Positions 55,650 to 64,000 of a stretch of 64,000 nucleotides of DNA are shown piece after piece. The position numbers and the translations under genes are program-made. Within the stretch, counting starts at the first letter, position 1. Each line of letters opens with the position of its first letter. Under the pieces are notes generated by a model. The model was not told where the DNA came from. It searched no databases and worked only from the letters and a program-made list of their open reading frames with translations. Source of the DNA: Craterostigma plantagineum (Eukaryota; Streptophyta; Magnoliopsida; Lamiales; Linderniaceae); the NCBI GenBank assembly GCA_027422505.1, contig JAPQWV010000496.1, positions 62,001-126,000 on the forward strand, in the 5' to 3' direction.

Positions 55650-58309
55650 TGTAATACCCATAAAATATAATACGGGGTTTACTATAGTTAACAAGTAATA
55701 GTATAATTTAGAAACTACTAAGGAAGAATTCGAAATGTTGAACTCTAAGGACGATGAGTAGTAGTTACGTACATTGAAATTAGAAAATTATTTGTTAAGA
55801 TTATTCATTAGAATGTTAATCAATTTATGGTGGTAGTTATTAATATTATTCTAGGATATGAATTCAAGGAAGGATAAATATAAAAATGGTAATAATAATA
55901 ATTATCTATACACCATATATATATATATATATATATTTATTAGTGAGATAATTAATAATAATTATCTATACACCATATATATATATATATATTTATTAGT
56001 GAGATAATTAATATTTTATAATAAACTATTATATGAAAGTGAAGTTTACCGAACATGAGAACACTTCCGTTACATAAAACTTAGCCATAAATTAAAGTGA
56101 TGTGTATGTTACAAACCTATCATCATCACCCCGTTGGCCAATAATTCACAATATGGAAATGTCCATATCATGAATAATTAAAGAAAACAAAGAAGAACAT
56201 CATGATCATGCATATTTAATATCTCACATGCATTAAGCAAAAGAAAAATATGAAAGTGACTTAAGGCAAATAATTCAATTCAAAGTTTTCAAGAAGGAAG
56301 ATACTTTAACAATAAAATTGAAAATCGTTATCATTACTTTGTTCAATCATTCACTAGTTCTAATACCTTGATATATATATATATTTATTTCTTATACTAA
56401 GCCTTATAACAACGAAGATAACAAGAAAGTGTCGGGAGAGAAAAAAAAAAGAGTGGAGATCTTAGCAATTTCGAAGACTGGATTTTGAAGTAAGGTATAT
56501 GAACTATCGATATGCTTATATATGTTAATATTTTCGATATTAGACCCTTTAGAGATTTAGGTTGTTACCGTTTACAATTTATTCTCAATATATTATAAAG
56601 TTTTTGATGAAGACCAGATAGAGACCCATCTACAAATCGAAGTGATGAATACAATGCTTATTTGAGGACTGAATATAGCTAAGGTAATATGGTGGTATTC
56701 GTTATTTATATAGTGTTAAAGAACAGGTATTTGACTTATGTATATGCATGTGTTTATATGTTTGAATAATATTAGATATTAAGAGAATTCGGTATTTGTA
56801 CTAAGTGTGTGAAGTTTGTAAAATGATTTCAGCAATTGCATGATTAGATATATAGAGCAATTTTCGATGCTTAAGGTAATTACAACTCTTGGAACTTATC
56901 AGTGAGCGAGGGTTTCGATATATTAGGGTTTATCTATCGCCTTAGAGATTATTTTCGGCACTTAGGATTTATTAGGAGACTTGTTGGCATGTTCTTTAAA
57001 AGTTCGATGTTATATGTTTCTACGTGATCTCATGTTTAGTAGGAGATGTCGAAATTGTACCATGCTTAGAAGTTTTAATGGATTTTGAATTATCTGATGC
57101 ACTTTAGAAATTGCTGTTTTGAGATGTATCGCTTTCTGGGTTTGAAATGATTTTCGAAGTTAATCTGGATAGTATATGAATTCTGATTTTTAGGGTTTTT
57201 GGTATTTTTAGGGTTTTCGATATTTAGGGTTTAAGAAATTCTAGATTTACGTGTTAGCATGTATACTTAGGTGATACTATTTTAATGCTCAGAGGTTCGA
57301 CGCGTAGAGAACTTTCCAGATTTCTTGACTAATTTTATCAGGACGACAGGTAGGTGAAGTATTCACCTACGACACGTAAACTATTATGTGCTTTTATGTG
57401 TTGTGTGCCTTTATTTTTTTCACGCTTACATGTTTTACGTGAAATATGTGAATATTTTTATTCGATTTAAATAAATTGTGTATATCATCCAATTATCTAT
57501 CACGTGCATTTCATACGAGAACTAGAGAAGTTCAGACCGCATGGGTCGTTGATGAACTGATATCGTGCGTACCGTATTGGAGAGGGTAACGTTTTCTTAA
57601 GTGGGGTAGATAATGATTTTGTGATTGCTGACTCGTTGAAGAGTCAGGGTTAGTACTCAATATGGCACCTGACGGCAGACAGGTGTGAGTGTTCTGTCAA
57701 CTAGACAGGTGCGAACGCTTTGTCTACCCGGGCGTGAAGTTCCCGAGGTTAGACCGTCTTATTTATTATACGGAAGGAGCGACCTGGCGTGAACTTCCAG
57801 AGTAGGCTACCGTTATTGTGAATGGCATGCGAGGTGTCGAGTCTAACCTAGGGCCCTAATTTGAGAAATAAGAAATTAGTGTAAGAAAAGAAAGAGCTTG
57901 CATATTATGTGAGATATCGGGTTTGGGATTGAGTGCACGATTGCATCATGCATTATTTCGTCTACTGGGCAAGGAGCTCAGTTTACGTGTTGTAGGCACT
58001 GACGAACCTGACGTGGAACCACGTAAAAAATAACGAGGCTGGTGGCGGTGCTCCGTGGTCTTTTGAGGGCAAGGCGGTACGTGGATGTGACCTGTGGAGC
58101 GGTTTTAGTGTGTTTCGCGTGTCCATAAATTTGAATTGAGTGTGAAGGTAAAATATGACGTGTGTGAAACGTGTGCGCGCATGTAAGATATTTTATCCGC
58201 TGTAATATATTGTTTTTCGCAAGGACAATTTTTATTTATTTGGGTCTTCCGCGGTTTTCATTGCTGAAAATCCGCCAACATTTTTATTTTAAAACTGAGG
58301 GTCATTACA
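55650..58309 (+). repeat. 5' LTR of gypsy element W (2,660 bp)
   Basis: Starts TGTAATACCCATAAAATATA and ends GAGGGTCATTACA, followed by G/T and a PBS. It has the chromovirus U5 block (CTACTGGGCAAGGAGCTCAG, GGCTGGTGGCGGTG, CTTTTGAGGGC). A local duplication with (AT)n runs is at 55890-56010. GGAAGGAGCGACCTGGCGTG at 57772 is shared with V's LTR. Confidence 0.88.
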
Positions 58310-58381
58310 GTTGGTATCAGAGTGTTAGGTTTATGTGTTCTGAAGACTGTCCATGTACTGCCGCTCAAAAGCCTGGAGAAC
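58310..58381 (+). mobile_element. PBS and first leader bases of W
   Basis: PBS-like TGGTATCAGAGT at 58312-58323 (one change from the usual last C), then TTCTGAAGACTGTCCATGTA and CCGCTCAAAAGCCTGGAGAA. The sequence stops after GGAGAAC where V begins. The rest of W would lie right of V, outside the window. Confidence 0.8.
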
Positions 58382-61300
58382 TGTAGGACCCCGGTCCCCG
58401 GAAATTAGGTCGGCCAATAAATTAAGTGTGTGCTTTACTCGATTTCATGATAATGGCGTGTATTTTATATGCTTATGTGAATATTACGAGAAAATTTCAT
58501 GCAATTACGCGCTATCGAGTTCATGTCCGTTATGACCCTAACTTAAGAAGGGTAATTTTCGAAATATCAAAGGAAACAACTAATGATGGTTAAAAGGGAA
58601 ATTGATAGAATTTATGTTGGGTTAGAATTTTAGTTATTATTGGGTCATGGCTAAGAAAGGGAATTGGACTAGAAAATAAATAAAAAGGCCCAAGCCCATA
58701 AGAATACAAAATAATAACCAAATATTGGCTAGAATTCATTTTGGGCTAGACCTTACAATTAGGCCCAAGTAGGATTAAGTCAAAAATAGGAAACATAATT
58801 CCTTAAATGAAGGGAAAACCCACGCCACCTTGTGCTTTATCTACCATAAGCTAAAGAAAATATCTAAGTTAATTATTCAAAACTCCACACCCACACTTGA
58901 AAGCCAACGAAAGGAAGAAGAAGAGAAGGAGGACGCTAGACGGATTTTTCGAAACCAAAGCACTCCAAGAAGTTGAAGATCGAAGTTGGTGAGTGAAATT
59001 CCTACCTCAAGCTAATTCGATTTTTATTTCATGGTATAAAACATGTTTAGGGCTAGGAGATTTAGGAGACGAGATGTTACAAAGACGGCAAAAAGCCCTA
59101 ACCTTGGACGAAAATCCATAAGCTAAAGACTCCCTTGAGCTTAGCTAAATGTTGGGTAGAATAAGCTAAAAATCTTGTGCTGTGGGATGATGAACGACGA
59201 AGAATGGAAGATGATGATAAAAGTCGAAGTATAATGTCGAGCCATGTTGAGTCATGTCGACATTTTCTTCAAAATGTCGAAATGCAATGTCTAGGTAAGA
59301 TAGCTAAAAATGTCGAGCTAAATGTCAACAATAATGTCGAGATGTTTAATGATAAATGTCGAAACCCTTAAGCCAAATGTCGAAATCTACTAGCCGGATA
59401 AATGTCGAAAGGTTAGATGAGATGTCGACGTAATATATGTCGAGATTTATTAAATGTCGAGTTCATACATAAAATATCGAGACCAAGATAAATGTCGAAA
59501 TTAAAGTCGAGGTGAATCTCATGTCGACATCTTACGCTCCAAAATGTCGAGATCTGTACCTGGATAAAATGTCGGGTTCAAAGAAGTCGAGATAAACGTC
59601 GAAACCATATTAAGGAAAAATGTCGAAACGATATTAAGAAAAATGTCGAGAGCCACGTTAAACTCATGTCGACATTTCCATTGTACAAAATGTCGAAGCA
59701 TAAATGTCGAGGTCTCTATCCGGGTAAATGTCGAAATGAAAGGAATAAAATATCGAGACCTCTAACTGAAATAAATGTCGAGTTCTTAAATCATCTAAAT
59801 GTCGAGTCCATACACAAAATGTCGAGATCTTTAAATCGTTTAAATGTCGAGGTTTCTAAATGTCGAGACCCTTTAATAAAATGTCGAAATGACAAAGTAA
59901 AATGTCGAAAACTTGAAAATGTCGAGATCCTCAAATAACTCAAATGTCGAAATCTTTGAGAAAATATCGAAGTGAAGTTCGAAGATTTACTTCCAGTATC
60001 GACATTTGATATAAGAAATGTCGAAGATCATGTTAAAATGTATATCGACATTTTGTTTAAAATATCGAAACACATGGCACGATTTTGAATTCGTAGGAAC
60101 CCGAGATTTATCTACATGCCGAGATTAAGTATGGTATCGAGATTTTCCTTATAATGTCGAGATTTAATTTAACCAACGACTCGAAATCTATTTTAAACCA
60201 AGATGTACATATAAGGCTTGAAGATTAACATACTTAAACCATTAAATAAAATAGCGCACTGACACCAATATTTCATGCCTAAGGTCGGGACTTAGGAACA
60301 CCTACGGGTCAGGTGACCGCTAATCTACGGACGACAGGTAAGTAGAAATCCAACTACGACACACAACTTATTTTACGTGCCTAAATTGCGTGATTAAATG
60401 CCTACGTGTTCTTTTATGAATTTCGTAAATTGATTTAAGTATTTAGATGTGGTAAGTCTATGTTGCACTTACCTGCATCTGCATATGCATACTCACGTGC
60501 ACACACGAACTCGTGAGGGAGGGTCGTGGGGTTGAGTGTGCATACCATTATGTCGCTTGTATGCGACTAAGACCCGCCGATATAGGCCGGTGTGTCGACT
60601 CGTAGTTGAGTCATGGACGACTTCTATGGCACCCTATATGGCGTACGACGCCGATTATTATTGAGGCAGGAGGAGCGACCCAGGAAGGAGCGACCTAGCT
60701 ATGCTAGCGTAGGATAACTGGCGTAGGCAACTGCCCTATTTGCGGAAGGAGCGACCTGGAAGGAGCGACCTAGGGGGAATCCTAGCGTAGGCTACCGGCG
60801 TGGGCTACCGTATGACAGAGGGGACGACCTGGGAGGGTGCGACCTAGGGAGACCTAGCGTAGGCTACCCAGCGTGGGTCGCTGTCACGATCCTATTGAGG
60901 ACATTTGAGCTCTTAGTGGTGCATAGTAAGTGCGTCGCGGGCCCCGAGTGACATTAGTCTGAGTACATTGATACGATTTTTATATGCATCGGCGCGGATT
61001 GCCTTTGCGAGTGTTATATGCATCGACGCGGATTGTCGTTGCGGGGGAGTGTCACATGCATACATGCATGATTTCTGCTTACTGAGCCTCGGTGGCTCAT
61101 TCCTTACGTTGTGTGTTGTAGGCACCGACGACCACGGTATGTGATCGTATTGAAAGACAAGGCCGACCTTTTGAAGCTTCGTGCTGCTTTTGGGGTGGAC
61201 GTGTGTGTGTGGATGACGACCTGTGAGGCCGGGCGCATAGGAGCTTTTGCTGTGCCGACACACCTTCGCCGTTGTAGTTAGACCATGTCTAGAACCTGAT

Positions 61301-61464
61301 GTTCGACATGCATTCTTTTGTCTTGTATAGAACAATGTTTCATTCCATATATGAAAATGAAAAATGAAAAATTTATACGCATTTTCGGTGCACTTCTTTA
61401 TTTACAAACTCGCTAGGCACGTAGAATGCGCTAGAATAGGCGGTTAGGAAGTCGGGTCGCGACA
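58382..61464 (+). repeat. 5' LTR of V (3,083 bp)
   Basis: Begins TGTAGGACCCCGGTCCCCGG and ends GTCGGGTCGCGACA. It carries the TGTCGA array (59220-60180) and a cluster of GGAAGGAGCGACCTAG and CTAGCGTAGGCTACC units at 60660-60880. It also has a diverged form of the U5 block (CTTACTGAGCCTCGGTGGCTCA near 61078). The very long LTR has no long ORF. Confidence 0.9.
59220..60180. repeat. Dispersed AAATGTCGA motif array in the V LTR
   Basis: The hexamer TGTCGA occurs 31 times by count in about 950 bases, mostly as AAATGTCGA(A/G)A, with variants such as AATATCGA and AAAGTCGA between. Spacing is irregular (about 10 to 60 bases), so it is not a simple tandem repeat. The reverse complement TCGACA array occurs in the Q LTRs. 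Confidence 0.9.
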
Positions 61465-61467
61465 GGG

Positions 61468-61479
61468 TGGTATCAGAGC
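61468..61479 (+). other. Primer binding site of V
   Basis: TGGTATCAGAGC, three bases (GGG) after the LTR end, initiator tRNA-Met type. Confidence 0.9.
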
Positions 61480-61617
61480 TTCGGTCACAGGTTCTGTAGA
61501 CTGTCCACACACACACCCAAAAGAGCGGAAGCGGCCTTGCAAGTAAGTGTTAAGTCTATGTGAACTTCTATGTTGTATAATTTATTGGCCATAGGACAAT
61601 CAGGATAGGGTGTGAAG

Positions 61618-62466
61618 ATGGTAAGAACGAGAGGTGAGTCGAGTGGTGGCGACGACCAGAACAGGGGAAACACGGCCCCTCCCGACAATCGGGATGCAAC
61701 GATTTTCCAACTGATGGAACTAGTCCGCCAGCAGTCGGCACAGATTCAACAGCTTATTCAGTAGAATACTGCTAATGCTGGGTCAACTCAGGCGGAAAGG
61801 ACTGAGGTGGTGGGAGAACGATTCCGAAGGTTGAACCCACCGACCTTCGAGGACACAGCTGATTCGACAACGGCTGAAGACTGGTTAAGGACTCTTGAAA
61901 GCATGTTCGTCTATAGCAGGGTTCCGGAGGCGGAGAAAGCCCTCTGTGCTGCGTTCCTACTACGAGGGAGCGCAGGACACTGGTGGGACACCATCATGGT
62001 GTTGGAGAACCCCGCTACGATGAGCTGGGAAAGATTCAAGGAGTTGTTCAGGGGCAAGTATCTCACCGCCCCTATTCGAGCACAGCGCCTGAACGAATTC
62101 ATCAATCTCAGGCAGGGGCCCATGATAGTGGCCGAGTACATAAGGAAGTTTGAGCAGCTGTCCAGGTTCGCTGCTCACATGATCAGCACGGAAGCTCTAA
62201 AAGTCGAACGCTTCCTGGAAGGATTGAAGCCTGAGCTCTACAGGGACGTGAGCATGGCAGGAATTCAGGGAGCTACCTACTCTCAGGTAGCAGAAAGAGC
62301 TATGGTTGCTGAACAGGCGGAAGCCAGGATCTTAAAGGCACAAGAGGCCAAATGCAAGTTCGCGCAAATGCAAGGAGCGCAATGGAGCGGAGGAGACCAG
62401 AAACGGCAGTTCGTGCCTAAAGGGGGCAAGAAGAGATTCCAGAACCGGCCTCCTCAACAGCCTTAG
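61618..62466 (+). pseudogene. V gag with two in-frame TAG codons
   Basis: ATG at 61618 (MVRTRGESSGGDDQNRGNTA). A TAG lies at 61762-61764 after QQLIQ, then the frame reopens to a second TAG at 62464-62466 after PPQQP. Between them is the capsid domain (GERFRRLNPPTFEDTADSTT, GSAGHWWDTIMVLENPATMS, VAEYIRKFEQLSRFAAHM). Both stops sit where glutamine codons are plausible. The same frame then continues into the zinc knuckle and pol. Confidence 0.88.
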
Positions 62467-64000
62467 GGAATGATGAACAGACCACCGAACCCAAACCAGA
62501 ATCAAGGGACAGCTCAATTCCCTAACTGTCAGAGGTGTGGAAGGAAGCACTTTGGGAACTGCAACACGCCTGCTAATGCGTGCTTCAGATGTGGGAAGAT
62601 AGGTCATTTCGCAAAGCAGTGCCCTGAAAACATTCCAGGGAATCAGGCAGGAAACCCAGTAAGACCCCCGATGGTGCCAGCACGGGTGTACACCATCACG
62701 TCCGAGGAAGCAGAGAACAACCCGGAGGTGGTAACAGGTACCCTACTGGTCCATCAAACTCCCACGTGCATTCTAGTAGATTACGGGGCGACCCACTCGT
62801 TTGCGTCTGTGAAGTATGTGACGAAACTAGGGGTAACGCCTGAGCGAGTAGATTACGAATATAGCGTAGCAATTCCAAGCGGGGCACCAACTAGGACTAG
62901 CCAAATGTTAAGAAATTGCCCAATCTTAATCGGTAACAGAGAATTGCCTGTAGACCTGATAGTCATCCCGATGGACGACTACGAGGTGATCCTCGGGATG
63001 GACTGGCTCTCGAAATACGGAGCAGTGATAGACTGTAACCGTAAAGTAGTTACGTTTAGCTTAGAAGGGGAAGAACCTTTCACCTTCAAGGGAACAATGA
63101 AGGGGAGAGGCACTCCGAGGATATCAGCCTTAAAAGCTCAACGATTAGTCAATTCCGGATGCGAGGCATACCTGGTGTTCGCGCTGAAGGCAGAAGAGAA
63201 TACCCCCACGAAACTTGAAGACGTACCCGTGATTAAGGAATTCTCCGACGTATTCCCGGAAGACTTGCCGGAATTACCCCCTGATAGAGAAATTGAGTTT
63301 ACGATTGACCTGGTGCCGGGAGTAGCACCAGTGTCCAAGGCTCCATATCGATTAGCGCCAACCGAATTAAAGGAGTTGAAGGGACAAATAGATGAACTCC
63401 TACAGAAAGGATTCATTCAGACCAGCTTTTCTCCCTGGGGAGCGCCAGTCCTGTTTGTACGAAAGAAGGATGGCTCGATGAGACTGTGTATAGACTATAG
63501 GGAGCTTAACAAATTGGCGATCAAGAATAGGTATCCACTACCCCGAATAGACGACCTCTTCGACCAATTACAAGGCGCCACAGTATTTTCTAAGATCGAC
63601 TTGAGGTCGGGCTACCATCAACTGAAAATCCGCAAGGAAGATGTTCCCAAAACGGCGTTCAGTACCAGATACGGGCATTTCGAATTTCTAGTCATGCCCT
63701 TTGGACTGACGAACGCACCGGCGGCCTTCATGGATCTAATGAACCGGGTGTTCGAAGCCTATCTAGACAAGTTTGTGATTGTTTTTATAGATGACATCCT
63801 CATCTATTCCAAGACGAAGGAGGAGCACGAGCAACACCTACGATTAGTCCTCGGGGTATTGAGAGAAAAGCAGCTGTACGCCAAGTTCAAAAAGTGTGAA
63901 TTCTGGCTGGACCAGGTGGCATTCTTGGGGCACATCGTCTCGGGAGCAGGAATCTCGGTGGACCCGAGCAAAATCGAAGCAATTAATGATTGGCCACAGC
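62467..64000 (+). CDS. V nucleocapsid, protease and RT, partial at window end
   Basis: Same frame as gag, open from after the TAG at 62464 to the window end (511 codons). It has a CxxC..H..C knuckle ([12 protein letters not shown]) and a canonical CCHC ([14 protein letters not shown]). The protease motif reads [11 protein letters not shown], so the usual D-S/T-G triad has Tyr in place of Ser/Thr, which should impair catalysis. Then [13 protein letters not shown], the RT entry ([20 protein letters not shown]), [18 protein letters not shown] and catalytic FIDD in [13 protein letters not shown]. The glycine codon after SFSPW is intact here, unlike in Z. Confidence 0.9.

Larger units (their letters stand above)
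58382..64000 (+). mobile_element. Gypsy element V (chromovirus), running off the right edge
   Basis: 5' LTR 58382-61464, PBS 61468-61479, gag from 61618, protease and RT to the window end. It is inserted in the leader of W, 58 bases past W's PBS. Pol is open to the edge. The protein sequence is related to Q and Z but clearly distinct, and the LTR start (TGTAGGACCCCGGTCCCCGG) differs from the TGTAATACCC group. Confidence 0.92.

Overview
This is a repeat-dominated stretch of a plant nuclear genome, almost certainly a eudicot. The evidence is plant-type Ty3/gypsy chromoviruses (Tekay/Del-like) and a Tat/Retand-like element, Ty1/copia remnants, a Cassandra-type LTR carrying 5S rRNA sequence, an hAT element, an exon of a plant-specific HD-Zip class IV regulator, and initiator-tRNA-Met primer sites. 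There are no bacterial operons, CRISPR arrays or phage genes. Only one small intact host-like gene (26464-26697) and one host gene exon (29396-29668) were seen; nearly everything else is transposable element. Family letters (Q, X, Z, W, V) are labels used only here.

Layout: (1) 1-8297, minus-strand Tat/Retand-like gypsy element with gag, protease, RT, two RNase H domains and integrase broken by frameshifts, plus an antisense ORF and tandem repeats downstream of pol; its 3' LTR lies left of the window. (2) 8655-19930, a probable long-TIR DNA transposon with arrays of a ~310-bp repeat, split by gypsy element Q (10258-17614, 5-bp TSD AATAT). (3) 19930-29700, low-copy DNA with a clean 1,063-bp hAT element, a small long-TIR element, a run of palindromes, a small LEA-like gene, a decayed Tork-like copia element and the HD-Zip IV exon. 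(4) 29712-31758 and about 49838-50040, two parts of a copia (SIRE-like) 3' region, split by (5) 31759-49832, an 18-kb head-to-head complex of five X LTRs and two Cassandra pieces flanked by TSD GTAAG. (6) 50073-55209, gypsy Z on the minus strand, whose PBS abuts a Cassandra 5S-type LTR instead of a chromoviral LTR. (7) 55650-58381, the 5' LTR and PBS of gypsy W, interrupted by (8) V (58382 to window end), a gypsy element whose 3.1-kb LTR carries 31 copies of the hexamer TGTCGA in under 1 kb.

The most unusual material is the X/Cassandra/Z region. X is a non-autonomous chromovirus-derived family that keeps only an RNase H fragment fused to the GPY/F and chromodomain part of pol; one copy carries an extra 1.1-kb insert with its own promoter-like TATA box and a 55-codon transmembrane ORF. 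Cassandra sequence is joined to chromoviral sequence at several points, once in the correct LTR-PBS order. This suggests, without proving, that Tekay-like chromoviruses and Cassandra are reverse transcribed together.
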